9,142 nucleotides of DNA from NCBI GenBank assembly GCA_002427165.1, contig DIQB01000003.1:1-9142 (forward strand), in the 5' to 3' direction. Position numbers and translations under genes: made by a program. The notes under the pieces are model-generated. The model saw nothing but the letters and a program-made list of their open reading frames with translations. It was not told where the DNA came from and searched no databases. Shown here in pieces: positions 1 through 6,654 of this stretch (within the stretch, counting starts at the first letter, position 1; each line of letters starts with the position of its first letter). The stretch comes from Firmicutes bacterium UBA5473. GTDB taxonomy: Bacteria; Bacillota; DTU084.

Positions 1-40
1 CTTATTTGAACAGGCTTCATATGAAGCCTGTTCAAATAAG
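1..40. repeat. Perfect 40-bp palindrome
   Basis: The left arm CTTATTTGAACAGGCTTCAT is followed directly by its exact reverse complement, so the element is a perfect 20+20 palindrome centred on CATATG. As RNA it would fold into an 18-bp stem with an ATAT loop. No T-run follows on the + strand (the next bases are GATTGTGGG), so it is not a textbook terminator for a gene reading into the window. On the opposite strand the flank lies outside the window. It could be the end of an upstream gene's terminator, a protein-binding site, a small dispersed repeat or a cruciform-forming site. The window starts exactly at its edge, so the arms may be longer. Confidence 0.85.
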
Positions 41-115
41 GATTGTGGGAAAACGGATAATCCTTAAGAAAAAATTTTATATTCACACTTGATCTTTGGA
101 TGTGACAATGGTAAA

Positions 116-1015
116 ATGAGATTAGATAATTGCCTTGATCAATTTATAGTCCATCTTGGAGCGGAGCGAAGACTCTCCCCAAATACTGTCTCTGCCTACA
201 GTCGGGATCTAAACCAGCTCCTTGCTTTTGGCCAGGAAGCTGGATATTGGGATAGAGAGACAGAGCTTTGTGGGGAACTGTTTACCAGGTCGGCCCTGCG
301 GCACTGGCTAGCTGAAATGCAGGACCTAGAGCGAACAACCCGGGCCAGGAAGCTGACCGCAGCTCGTACCTTCTTCCGCTATCTTTGCCAGGAGGGACTG
401 CTGGCTAGTAATCCAACAGATGGGCTTTCAGCCCCGAAGCTTGGGCGGAGCTTGCCGGAGTATTTAAGCCCAGACGAGGTTGAAAAGCTCCTGGCAGCGC
501 CTCAGCTAAACACACCAGCGGGCCTGCGGGATCAGGCAATTTTAGAGCTCCTCTACAGCGCAGGCTTGCGCGTAGGAGAGCTTGTGGGTTTAGAGCTCAC
601 AGACGTGGACCTTGACACGGGATTTATTAGGGTATTGGGCAAAGGGCAAAAGGAAAGAATAGTACCAATTGGCTCTTATGCTAAAGCTTCTATAGAAGAG
701 TATTTAGCCTTTGGCTATGCTAAATTAGGTGGAGCTAGGTGGCTGTTTGTGAACAACCGGGGCAGCAGACTCACAACCCGAGCTGTGGAACAGTTCGTTG
801 AGAAATATGCGAAGGTGGCACTACCTGGAAGAGGAGTCACACCCCATACCCTCCGGCATTGCTTTGCCACGCATTTGCTTGAGGCAGGCGCGGATCTCCG
901 CTCTGTGCAGGAGCTGCTCGGCCACAGTAGCCTTTCTACCACCCAGATCTATACACATGTAAGGGCTGCGCACCTGCTTTCAGTATACAAAGATGCGCAT
1001 CCTAGGGCGAGGTGA
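116..1015 (+). CDS. xerC: Tyrosine recombinase XerC
   Basis: This is a site-specific tyrosine recombinase. With XerD it resolves chromosome dimers at dif during cell division. From the ATG at 116 the protein has 299 residues, the usual XerC/XerD length. The N-terminal SAM-like core-binding domain covers about residues 1-85. The catalytic domain carries the full set of active-site residues: R152 (in GLRVGEL), K176 (GKGQKER), H244 and R247 (HTLRH), H270 (LLGHSS) and the nucleophile Y279 (IYTHV). The reading frame stays open to a TTG at 89, which would add nine residues unlike the family; I prefer 116, although neither start has a strong Shine-Dalgarno. The 3' end abuts hslV, with the stop codon lying within the hslV ribosome-binding site. 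XerC next to hslVU-codY is the known Bacillota order, which favours XerC over XerD. Confidence 0.94.
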   Translation: MRLDNCLDQFIVHLGAERRLSPNTVSAYSRDLNQLLAFGQEAGYWDRETELCGELFTRSALRHWLAEMQDLERTTRARKLTAARTFFRYLCQEGLLASNPTDGLSAPKLGRSLPEYLSPDEVEKLLAAPQLNTPAGLRDQAILELLYSAGLRVGELVGLELTDVDLDTGFIRVLGKGQKERIVPIGSYAKASIEEYLAFGYAKLGGARWLFVNNRGSRLTTRAVEQFVEKYAKVALPGRGVTPHTLRHCFATHLLEAGADLRSVQELLGHSSLSTTQIYTHVRAAHLLSVYKDAHPRAR

Positions 1016-1020
1016 TAATG

Positions 1021-1563
1021 ATGAAGATCCGATCAACTACAGTGCTGGCAGTGAGGCGGGACGGGAAGCTAGCCATGGCTGCAGACGGGCAAGTTACCCT
1101 AGGTGAGCAAGTGATCAAACAGCAGGCCCGGAAGGTTAGGCGGCTGTATCACGATCAGGTGATAGTTGGTTTCGCAGGGGCGGCAGCAGATGCATTTGCT
1201 CTCTTCGATAAATTTGAAGGTTATCTAGAGCAGCAGGGAGGGAATCTCCAGCGAGCAGCAGTGGCCCTAGCTCGGGAATGGAGAACAGATAGGGTGCTTC
1301 GGCGCCTAGAGGCCATGCTGATTGTGGCAGATGAGCAGCAGATGCTACTTCTCTCTGGCACTGGAGATGTGATTGAGCCAGATGAGGATGTTGTGGCCAT
1401 AGGTTCAGGCGGTTTCGCAGCTTTGGCTGCAGCCAAGGCTCTGTTGGCCTATTCTGATCTTACCGCTGAGGAAATTGCCCAAGAAGCGCTCCAGATTGCA
1501 GCTTCCATCTGCATCTATACTAACAACCAGATCACCATGGAAAAATTGCCAAAAGAGGGATAG
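1021..1563 (+). CDS. hslV: HslV (ClpQ) protease subunit of HslUV
   Basis: This is the proteasome-like peptidase subunit that forms a double hexameric ring and degrades unfolded substrates fed by HslU. The 180-residue product starts MKIRS and then the TTV motif. Thr6 is the expected N-terminal nucleophile after removal of the short propeptide. In mature numbering the supporting residues Asp17 (AADGQ) and Lys33 (RKVRRLY) are present, as are the GFAG, EWRTD, IGSGG and CIYTNN signatures. Three starts are possible: GTG 1012, ATG 1018 and ATG 1021. The Shine-Dalgarno GAGGTGA at 1009-1015 best fits ATG 1021 (5-nt spacing) and overlaps the xerC stop, so translation is probably coupled. Thr rather than Ser as the nucleophile resembles enterobacterial HslV and differs from Bacillus ClpQ as I remember it. 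hslU follows after 2 nt. Confidence 0.95.
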   Translation: MKIRSTTVLAVRRDGKLAMAADGQVTLGEQVIKQQARKVRRLYHDQVIVGFAGAAADAFALFDKFEGYLEQQGGNLQRAAVALAREWRTDRVLRRLEAMLIVADEQQMLLLSGTGDVIEPDEDVVAIGSGGFAALAAAKALLAYSDLTAEEIAQEALQIAASICIYTNNQITMEKLPKEG

Positions 1564-1565
1564 AG

Positions 1566-2948
1566 ATGGATTTAACACCACGGGAGATCGTGGCCCGGCT
1601 AGATAAATACATAATTGGCCAGGATGCTGCTAAGCGTGCAGTTGCCATTGCCCTTCGCAATCGCATTCGTCGCAAGCTTTTGCCTGTGGAAATGCAAGAG
1701 GAAGTTATTCCCAAAAACATCCTCATGATTGGCCCCACAGGTGTGGGCAAGACAGAGATCGCCAGGCGCCTGGCGAGGCTCGCCCGGGCACCATTTGTGA
1801 AAATCGAGGCCACAAAATTCACAGAAGTGGGCTATGTGGGGCGAGATGTGGATTCCATGGTGCGAGATCTTGCTGAAACCTCCATTCGGATCGTTCGCGA
1901 GGAGCGGATGGTCGAGGTGGAGGGGAAAGCCAGTCTTGCTGCAGAAGAGCGGCTTTTGGATCTGCTGCTGCCCACGGGAAAGAAGCGTTCTGGGGCAGCT
2001 AATCCCTTTGCTTTTCTGATGGGAGGCGAGGCCGAGGAGAAACCCAGCCAGGAGGCAGCGGAGCAATATCTCCATACTCGCCAGCAGCTGGCAAAGCAGC
2101 TTGCCCTGGGGGAGCTTGAAGAGCGGATGGTGGAGCTTGAGGTGGAAGATTCAAACCCGCCTATGGTTGAGGTTTTCTCCGGCACTGGCATGGAGGAGAT
2201 GGGGATCAATATGGCGGATCTCTTCGGAGGCATGCTTCCCAAAAAGACTCGCCTTCGGAAGGTTACTGTCCGGGATGCCCGGAAGATCCTCACCTCGCAA
2301 GAGGCCCAGAAACTCATCGATATGGATAGCGTCAGTGAAGAGGCCATCAGACGCGCAGAGCAAGAGGGCATTATCTTTATCGATGAATTGGATAAGGTTG
2401 CTGGCAGAGAAGGGGGCTCTGGCCCTGATGTTTCGCGCGAAGGTGTGCAGAGGGATATTTTGCCTATCGTGGAGGGCACCACTGTGATGACCAAGTATGG
2501 GCCCCTACGTACAGATCATATTCTGTTTATTGCAGCTGGCGCTTTTCATGTGAGCAAACCTGCGGATCTAATTCCAGAGCTACAAGGCCGCTTTCCCATT
2601 CGCGTGGAGCTTGAGGAGCTCACGCGAGATGATTTCAAACGGATCCTCACACAACCCCAAAATGCTTTGACAAAACAATATCAGGCATTATTGGAGACTG
2701 AGGGTATAAAAGTCGAATTTACAGAAAATGCTATAGAGGCAATCGCAGAACTTGCAGAACAAGTTAATCAACACTCTGAGAACATAGGTGCCCGTAGATT
2801 GCATACGATTTTAGAGAAGTTGCTAGAGGAGGTTTCCTTTCAGGGCCCAGAGCTCTCGGGACAATCCATCAGCATCGATCAGGAGTATGTGGCAAAGCAC
2901 CTAGAGGCGATTGCAAGAGATCAAGATCTAAGTAGGTTTATTCTATAG
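1566..2948 (+). CDS. hslU: HslU (ClpY) ATPase subunit of HslUV
   Basis: This AAA+ unfoldase hexamer caps HslV and threads substrates into it. The product has 460 residues, typical of the family. Visible in order: the N-terminal [15 protein letters not shown] region, Walker A GPTGVGKT (about 56-63), the pore loop GYVG (89-92) that grips substrate, the variable I domain (about 110-240), Walker B IIFIDE (269-274), the arginine-finger region [11 protein letters not shown] around R342, and the sensor-2 motif GARRLHT around R410. The C-terminal tail DLSRFIL matches the tail that inserts between HslV subunits and switches on peptidase activity, so the pair should be functional. The start ATG has a GAGGGA Shine-Dalgarno in the tail of hslV, and the 2-nt spacing implies co-translation. 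The stretch around 2640-2810 is visibly more A+T-rich than the rest of the gene, but the protein stays family-like. Confidence 0.96.
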   Translation: MDLTPREIVARLDKYIIGQDAAKRAVAIALRNRIRRKLLPVEMQEEVIPKNILMIGPTGVGKTEIARRLARLARAPFVKIEATKFTEVGYVGRDVDSMVRDLAETSIRIVREERMVEVEGKASLAAEERLLDLLLPTGKKRSGAANPFAFLMGGEAEEKPSQEAAEQYLHTRQQLAKQLALGELEERMVELEVEDSNPPMVEVFSGTGMEEMGINMADLFGGMLPKKTRLRKVTVRDARKILTSQEAQKLIDMDSVSEEAIRRAEQEGIIFIDELDKVAGREGGSGPDVSREGVQRDILPIVEGTTVMTKYGPLRTDHILFIAAGAFHVSKPADLIPELQGRFPIRVELEELTRDDFKRILTQPQNALTKQYQALLETEGIKVEFTENAIEAIAELAEQVNQHSENIGARRLHTILEKLLEEVSFQGPELSGQSISIDQEYVAKHLEAIARDQDLSRFIL

Positions 2949-2959
2949 TCGGGCAGGGC

Positions 2960-2986
2960 GAGGAGGTGAAAGTGGCCCTAGCTTGA
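2960..2986 (+). other. Strong SD with 4-codon ORF before codY
   Basis: Between hslU and codY there is a very strong ribosome-binding sequence, GAGGAGGTGA (2960-2969). Three bases after its AGGAGGTG core comes GTG GCC CTA GCT TGA (2972-2986), a four-codon ORF (M-A-L-A) in the same frame as codY and stopping 48 nt before the codY ATG. It may be a leader mini-ORF, the leftover start of an older longer codY or another gene, or chance. Nothing shows it is translated. Confidence 0.25.
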
Positions 2987-3034
2987 GTGGACAAGCAAGA
3001 TAGAGTTTCTTTAGATTTGGAAGGAGGAAATAAA

Positions 3035-3820
3035 ATGACTACATTATTGGAGAAGACAAGAAGTCTAAATAGGTTGATTCAAAAAGCTGCAGGTTACCCT
3101 GTGAATTTTAACGAGATGGCTGAAGTTCTCAAAAAGGTGTTAGATTCCAACGTTTATGTTGTGAGCAAAAGAGGAAAAATTTTGGGTTATAGCATCACTG
3201 ATGACTTTGACTGTGAGGCCTTGCGCAAGATTGTCTTAGATGATTCCGCATTTCCCGAGGAGTACAACGATCGCCTCTTGCGGATTATTGAGACCTCTCC
3301 TAACATCCAAGATGAGCGGGGAGATTACTTCGTAGTTTCAGGTGATGATTGCATTTTTGAAGATCAGTATGTTACCATTGTGCCAGTGAACGGCGGTGGC
3401 GAGAGACTAGGAACACTGCTACTAGCACGGGGTAAAAATGCCTTTGCCGATGAGGATTTGGTTTTGGCAGAATACGGAGCCACTGTTGTGGGTATGGAGA
3501 TCTTGCGCTCCAAGAGCGACAGAATCGAGGAGGAGGCCCGCAAGAAAGCTGCAGTGCAGATTGCCCTGGGTACCCTCTCTTTCTCAGAGCTTGAGGCTAT
3601 TGAGCACATCTTCGAAGAGCTTGATGGCGAAGAGGGAATGCTGGTTGCCAGCAAGATCGCAGACAGAGTTGGCATTACCCGTTCTGTAATCGTGAACGCT
3701 CTTCGTAAATTTGAAAGCGCTGGCGTAATTGAGTCCCGTTCCTTGGGTATGAAGGGTACCTATATTCGGGTGCTCAATGACAGGCTCCTCGAGGAGCTGG
3801 ACAAGCTGAAAAAGCGGTAA
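3035..3820 (+). CDS. codY: CodY global nutrient-sensing regulator
   Basis: CodY is a dimeric cytoplasmic DNA-binding protein of low-G+C Gram-positive bacteria. It represses starvation genes when branched-chain amino acids (and GTP in Bacillus) are abundant. The product has 261 residues, the usual size. The N-terminal GAF ligand domain covers about 1-155 ([45 protein letters not shown]). A helical linker with EEEARKKA leads to the winged helix at about 185-261. Its recognition region, about 205-240 ([19 protein letters not shown], then [13 protein letters not shown]), is near-identical to Bacillus CodY as I recall it. The start is ATG 3035, set by a perfect AAGGAGG at 3021-3027. The frame is open to GTG 2987, but that start lacks a well-spaced site. 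The ligand loops differ from those of Bacillus (see findings). It is probably cotranscribed with hslVU. Confidence 0.96.
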   Translation: MTTLLEKTRSLNRLIQKAAGYPVNFNEMAEVLKKVLDSNVYVVSKRGKILGYSITDDFDCEALRKIVLDDSAFPEEYNDRLLRIIETSPNIQDERGDYFVVSGDDCIFEDQYVTIVPVNGGGERLGTLLLARGKNAFADEDLVLAEYGATVVGMEILRSKSDRIEEEARKKAAVQIALGTLSFSELEAIEHIFEELDGEEGMLVASKIADRVGITRSVIVNALRKFESAGVIESRSLGMKGTYIRVLNDRLLEELDKLKKR

Positions 3821-3830
3821 GGAGAGCACC

Positions 3831-4025
3831 ATGTTGGAAGCAAATGGGGCCCGCAGGCGGGCCCTAACATACTTCCAGCGCTCTGGGGTTGCCATCACTG
3901 CCGAGGAAGATGCCATGGAGCTCGTCAATACTGGAAGGTACACAAAGAAGATGGTTTTGCCTTTGGGGCAATGTCTCCAACATCGCCATCTACCTTTCGG
4001 GACAGATAGGGTAGCTGCCATATGA
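3831..4025 (+). pseudogene. Relic of a D-lyxose-type cupin sugar isomerase
   Basis: This 64-codon ORF starts 10 nt after codY with a good Shine-Dalgarno (AAGGAG) and overlaps the nadD start by ATGA. Residues 8-26 (RRRALTYFQRSGVAITAEE) resemble the N-terminus of the D-lyxose ketol-isomerase/mannose-isomerase cupin family (YdaE-like; about 165 residues, from memory). Residues 31-57 (VNTGRY, VLPLGQ, then HRHLPFG) resemble that family's first metal-binding cupin strand, with H51 and H53. The usual segment between these blocks (IEVADFGLG-type) and everything downstream are missing. In the +1 frame at 3992-4012 the codons read T-F-R-D-R-stop-G, recalling the next family motif TFRxRWG, as expected after deletion and frameshift. 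It is too short to be an active isomerase. It may survive because its translation feeds ribosomes into nadD. The homology was judged by eye. Confidence 0.6.
3847..3864 (+). other. GC-rich hairpin just after codY
   Basis: GGGCCCGC, AG, GCGGGCCC forms an 8-bp all-G/C stem with a minimal loop (or 7 bp with a 4-nt loop), 27 nt after the codY stop and within the start of the isomerase relic. It looks like a terminator stem, but the following bases TAACATACTT contain no U-tract, so efficient intrinsic termination is unlikely. It could slow ribosomes, stabilise the 3' end of processed codY mRNA, or be a chance result of Gly/Ala/Arg codons. Confidence 0.5.
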
Positions 4026-4657
4026 AGAAACGCTATGGAATTATGGGTGGTACATTCGATCCTATCCATTTTGGTCACTTGGTGGCTGCAGAAGAGGCAA
4101 GGGCAGTTTTAGAGTTGGAGTATGTGTTTTTTGTCCCCTCTGGTCGGCCCCCTCATAAACGGCAGCGACCGATTACCAAAGCAGAGCACCGCTACCTGAT
4201 GACGGTGCTTGCTACAGCTACGAACCCCTGGTTTCGGGTTTCACGGGTGGATATTGACAGGCCAGGCTATTCCTATACTGCCGATACCATGGCCACTTTT
4301 CGGGAAAAACTGGGTCCTGAGTGTGAGCTTTGCTTCATCACAGGTGCCGATGCCATCTTGGAGATCCTCTCTTGGAAGGATGTGGACAGCCTGTTTGCCA
4401 CGAGCTTTCTGGCTGCAGCTACACGTCCCGGCTATGATCTTTCCCAGCTCCGCTCCCAGTTTGGTGACCAGTGGCAGCGCTATAAGGATAGTATCAAAGT
4501 CTTGGAGGTTCCAGCATTGGCAATTTCCTCCAGTGAGATCCGCAGGCGTGTGGCCTCAGAGGAGCCCATTCGCTATCTTCTACCAGAAGGTGTTGCCTCA
4601 TACATCTACAAGCATGGTCTCTATGGGGCGCATAGCCAATCGGGAGACTGCATATAA
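4022..4657 (+). CDS. nadD: Nicotinate-nucleotide adenylyltransferase NadD
   Basis: NadD transfers AMP from ATP to nicotinate mononucleotide, giving deamido-NAD, the step before NAD synthetase in de novo and salvage NAD synthesis. The 211-residue cytoplasmic protein has the nucleotidyltransferase fold. It shows GGTFDPIHFGHL at residues 9-20, with the catalytic H16 and H19 of the (H/T)xGH motif, the FVPSGRPPHK loop (37-46), FITGAD (105-110), the SW element around W118, and the C-terminal ISSSEIRRR (168-176), which binds ATP phosphates. The start ATG overlaps the stop of the upstream relic (ATGA) and I see no strong Shine-Dalgarno of its own (CAGATAGGG at most), so translation is probably coupled. 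In Bacillus nadD sits directly before yqeK; here an RRM gene is inserted between them. The C-terminal ten residues are unlike the family core and are probably a variable tail. Confidence 0.95.
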   Translation: MKKRYGIMGGTFDPIHFGHLVAAEEARAVLELEYVFFVPSGRPPHKRQRPITKAEHRYLMTVLATATNPWFRVSRVDIDRPGYSYTADTMATFREKLGPECELCFITGADAILEILSWKDVDSLFATSFLAAATRPGYDLSQLRSQFGDQWQRYKDSIKVLEVPALAISSSEIRRRVASEEPIRYLLPEGVASYIYKHGLYGAHSQSGDCI

Positions 4658-4658
4658 T
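4649..4658 (+). promoter_or_regulatory. Candidate -10 element for the RRM gene
   Basis: A consensus TATAAT lies at 4653-4658 across the nadD stop, with TG at 4649-4650 just upstream (one base further than in a standard extended -10). No good -35 is present at 16-18 bp. If active, it would give the RRM gene a short leader of about 30 nt and let it be expressed separately from nadD. Confidence 0.35.
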
Positions 4659-4697
4659 AGCATAAAAGGTTGGTTTAGAGAAAGGATTGAGATACGA

Positions 4698-4949
4698 TTG
4701 ACTAAGACATTATACGTTGGCAATCTACCATGGACAACTAAGGAAGAGGAACTAGCTGAGGCTTTTGGCCAGGTGGCTAATGTTCATTCCAGCAGGATCA
4801 TCACAGATAGGGTCACTGGTCGCTCCCGCGGGTTTGGTTTTGTGGAAGTAGACGATACCGATGCAGAGAAGGCCATCGACGCTCTCAACGGTGCCGATTT
4901 TAATGGTCGCGCCCTGATTGTCAACGAGGCAAAAGAAAGAGAACAATAA
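4698..4949 (+). CDS. Single-RRM RNA-binding protein
   Basis: This 83-residue protein is essentially one RNA recognition motif of the small bacterial type known best from cyanobacterial Rbp proteins and from scattered other bacteria. RNP2 is LYVGNL at residues 5-10. RNP1 is RGFGFVEV at 44-51, with the two central phenylalanines that stack on RNA bases (F46, F48). The last RNP1 position is Val rather than the common aromatic. The loop TDRVTGRSRG and the closing ALIVNEAKERE also fit. No glycine-rich tail follows. The best start is TTG 4698 (MTKTLYVG); AAAGGA at 4681-4686 lies 11 nt upstream, which is long, so ATA 4692 cannot be excluded. It probably acts as an RNA chaperone or cold-response factor, but the RNA target is unknown. 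A strong terminator follows directly, suggesting a short or monocistronic mRNA. Confidence 0.88.
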   Translation: MTKTLYVGNLPWTTKEEELAEAFGQVANVHSSRIITDRVTGRSRGFGFVEVDDTDAEKAIDALNGADFNGRALIVNEAKEREQ

Positions 4950-4954
4950 ACCGC

Positions 4955-4980
4955 AAGCCCGATTTTCGGGCTTTTTTTTT
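4955..4980 (+). terminator. Intrinsic terminator after the RRM gene
   Basis: An 8-bp stem, AAGCCCGA (4955-4962) pairing with TCGGGCTT (4966-4973), with a TTT loop, runs into an unbroken T-tract to 4980. This is a textbook Rho-independent terminator five bases after the RRM stop codon. The next gene, yqeK, starts only 13 nt beyond the T-run. Confidence 0.93.
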
Positions 4981-4993
4981 AGGGTGAGAAATA

Positions 4994-5563
4994 ATGCAAC
5001 TTGAGACACAACTGAAAGCCCAGTTAACACCACATCGCTATAAACATAGTCTTAGTGTGGCCCAGCTGGCAGCCTCTTGGGCTCCAAGAATGAAGTTGGA
5101 GCCCAAGCGAGTGTGGATCGCAGGGCTACTCCACGATTGCGCCCACGATCTCCCCGGCTCGGTCCTCTTGCAGAAAAGTGAAGAATTTGGTATATTGATA
5201 GGTAGCATGGAGCGGAAGCTTCCGTTTCTGCTCCACGGACCTGTGGGAGCCCAATTGGCTAAACGTGACTATGGCATCACCGATCCCCTGATCCTCGATG
5301 CCATTCATCACCACACCACGGGTATCCCTGGGATGTGTCCATTTTCCCGGTTGATTTGTCTTGCAGATTATCTGGAGCCTAGCAGGAGTTTTCCCGGGAT
5401 TGAGCACCTGAGGCGCCTGGCCAGAAGAAACTTAGATCAGGCGCTCCTTGCGGCCTTCGATAGCACGATTAAGTATTTATTGGAGAATGAAAAGTTAGTT
5501 CATCCCCAGACTATTCTTACACGCAATTGGTTGTTGGAATTTTTAAAGGAGGTTCGCGGATGA
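4994..5563 (+). CDS. yqeK: HD-domain Ap4A hydrolase YqeK
   Basis: YqeK is a metal-dependent bis(5'-nucleosyl)-tetraphosphatase (symmetrical) that splits Ap4A-type alarmones into two ADP, as characterised for the Bacillus/Staphylococcus family. The 189-residue protein shows the HD-domain ligand set in order: H18 (RYKHSLSV), H47-D48 (LLHDCAHD), H81 (LLHGPVGA), the AIHHHTTG histidines at 105-107, and D125 (LADYLEPS). The PxRxFPGIEHLR stretch after D125 is also characteristic. The start ATG has AGGGTGAG upstream, which itself begins at the end of the preceding terminator's T-run. Its stop overlaps the rsfS start (ATGA), the conserved yqeK-rsfS pairing. The very short gap after a terminator leaves no room for a separate promoter, so expression needs read-through or a promoter inside the RRM gene. 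Confidence 0.94.
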   Translation: MQLETQLKAQLTPHRYKHSLSVAQLAASWAPRMKLEPKRVWIAGLLHDCAHDLPGSVLLQKSEEFGILIGSMERKLPFLLHGPVGAQLAKRDYGITDPLILDAIHHHTTGIPGMCPFSRLICLADYLEPSRSFPGIEHLRRLARRNLDQALLAAFDSTIKYLLENEKLVHPQTILTRNWLLEFLKEVRG

Positions 5564-5934
5564 GTTTCGAACCTATAGAGGTGGCAAAACTGGCATGGCA
5601 GGGAGCAGCAGAAAAAAAGGCACTGGACCCTGTGCTCCTTCAGATGCATAAGCTGACTATAGTTGCCGATTATTTTTTGATTGCAAGTGGCCGCACAGCT
5701 CTCTCTGTGCGTGCCATCGCCGATGGTATTGTGGAAAAACTAGCTGAAAATCAGCTTTTCCCCCAGGGCCGCGAAGGGTATGAGGAAGGTCGCTGGATTC
5801 TTTTGGACTACGGCAGTGTAGTTGTACATGTTTTTTCAGAGCAAGGCCGAGAGTATTATAATCTGGAGCGGCTGTGGCGGGATGCTCCACGGGTGGAAAT
5901 GGATGATGTATCAAGCACTAGCGAAAATTTATGA
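5560..5934 (+). CDS. rsfS: Ribosome silencing factor RsfS
   Basis: RsfS (YbeB/YqeL/Iojap) binds ribosomal protein L14 on the 50S subunit and blocks subunit joining, which saves energy in starvation and stationary phase. The 124-residue product is close to family length. The hallmark blocks are present: ADYFLIASGRT (36-46), RAIADGI (51-57), GRWILLDYGSVVVHVFSE (77-94) and REYYNLERLW (97-106). The start at ATG 5560 is set by AAAGGAGG at 5545-5552, 7 nt upstream; longer in-frame starts have no site. The ATG overlaps the yqeK stop. The 3' end overlaps the next gene by about 30 nt. The C-terminal DDVSSTSENL tail is shared sequence space with the methyltransferase start and is probably not conserved. 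Confidence 0.95.
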   Translation: MSFEPIEVAKLAWQGAAEKKALDPVLLQMHKLTIVADYFLIASGRTALSVRAIADGIVEKLAENQLFPQGREGYEEGRWILLDYGSVVVHVFSEQGREYYNLERLWRDAPRVEMDDVSSTSENL

Positions 5935-6643
5935 CGACATTATGACCCGAGTTGACTATAGAGCTTGGGTCAATTTTGTCTGGCAAGCTCATAGTATGCT
6001 CGCGCTTCCCTATCCAACCCAGGCCATAGATCTGGCCGCTGGTACAGCTGGAGCAGGCCTAGAGCTTGCGCAGCGGGGCGTGGATGTCCTTGCCATCGAT
6101 CTTAGCTCTGAGATGCTTGCCCGGGCTAAAGAGCGTGCCCTGGGCCTTGGTCTTTCTGGAAAATTTCGTTTTCTCGAGATGGATCTCGCTCTGTGGCGGG
6201 CACCACAGGAACAATACGGGCTAGCTTTGTGCTTTTGCGATGGTCTTAATTATTTGCCTCGCCAGGCATTGGCTGGGCTTTTTGTTCAGGTGGCAGCAGC
6301 CTTGACGCCAGGTTCCCTTTTTATCTTTGATCTGAATACACCGTTTAAGTATCAAGTGGTTTTCGCGGACAATGTGTTTGCGGAAAACTTTCCCACCTGC
6401 TCCTACATTTGGGAAAACAGCCTCCAAGAAGAAAGCTGTAATTTTCAACTAACCCTTTTTCTCAAGGAAGGGCAGTTATACCAAAAACATCAAGAAAACC
6501 ATACCCAATATATCTATACTATGGAAGAGATCGCCCAGTATTTAGCCACAGCTGGCTTCAGCTGGAGAGGGATTTTTGATAACTATCGCTGGCTTGAGCC
6601 CAGCGATGAATGCCAAAGATGGACGATTATTGCCCAGCGATAG
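5903..6643 (+). CDS. yqeM: YqeM-type SAM-dependent methyltransferase
   Basis: This is a class I SAM-dependent methyltransferase of the methyltransferase-25 type. The order yqeK-rsfS-methyltransferase matches Bacillus yqeK-yqeL-yqeM, so I use that name. The substrate is not known. The 246-residue product begins with the typical YQALAKIYDDIM and a VDYRAWVNFV block. SAM-binding motif I is AIDLAAGTAGAG (41-52), where the usual central GTG reads GTA. Motif II is the acidic IDLS (65-68), followed by LEMDL (91-95), CFCDGLNYL (110-118) and the LTPG/FIFDLNT strand. The start is ATG 5903 or 5906, with GGTGGA at 5892-5897 upstream. Both lie inside rsfS, so translation is likely coupled. The frame is open further upstream, but that part is only the rsfS sequence read in another frame. 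The 3' half is more A+T-rich than the 5' half. Confidence 0.88.
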   Translation: MMYQALAKIYDDIMTRVDYRAWVNFVWQAHSMLALPYPTQAIDLAAGTAGAGLELAQRGVDVLAIDLSSEMLARAKERALGLGLSGKFRFLEMDLALWRAPQEQYGLALCFCDGLNYLPRQALAGLFVQVAAALTPGSLFIFDLNTPFKYQVVFADNVFAENFPTCSYIWENSLQEESCNFQLTLFLKEGQLYQKHQENHTQYIYTMEEIAQYLATAGFSWRGIFDNYRWLEPSDECQRWTIIAQR

Positions 6644-6654
6644 GAGGCCATCCT

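Noticed and set aside
1..40. Palindrome as a LexA box or a dif/Xer recombination site
   Set aside because: GAAC and GTTC are 18 bp apart instead of the 4 expected of a Bacillus SOS box, and the sequence does not resemble dif, which has imperfect 11-bp arms around a 6-bp centre.
89..115. TTG at 89 as the xerC start, adding nine residues
   Set aside because: The extra residues do not look like the family, the ATG at 116 gives the usual 299-residue length, and the upstream TTG has no ribosome-binding site.
1832..2494. Long antisense open frames opposite hslU and other genes
   Set aside because: They are Ser/Arg-rich shadows of well-conserved genes, with no SD or family motif.
2640..2810. A+T-rich stretch in hslU as a sign of recombination
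   Set aside because: The protein motifs are intact and continuous; local base variation of this size also occurs in yqeM and the capA-like gene, so it is not specific evidence of transfer.
2987..3034. GTG at 2987 as the codY start
   Set aside because: ATG 3035 has a perfect AAGGAGG at ideal spacing and begins with the family's usual N-terminus; the extra 16 residues include the SD itself.
4209..4697. Long open frame upstream of the RRM domain, overlapping nadD, as an N-terminal extension of the RRM protein
   Set aside because: This part is nadD read in another frame, has no recognisable domain, and nadD itself is fully conserved; the RRM begins at its natural N-terminus near 4698.
5822..5902. 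Upstream in-frame start for the methyltransferase
   Set aside because: The sequence is rsfS in another frame; the family N-terminus (YQALAKIYDDIM) begins right at 5903-5906, where a GGTGGA site is suitably spaced.
6610..6654. Start at 6610 for the CapA-like protein
   Set aside because: It would put 15 polar residues from the yqeM tail before the signal anchor; AGGAGG at 6642-6647 points to ATG 6655.
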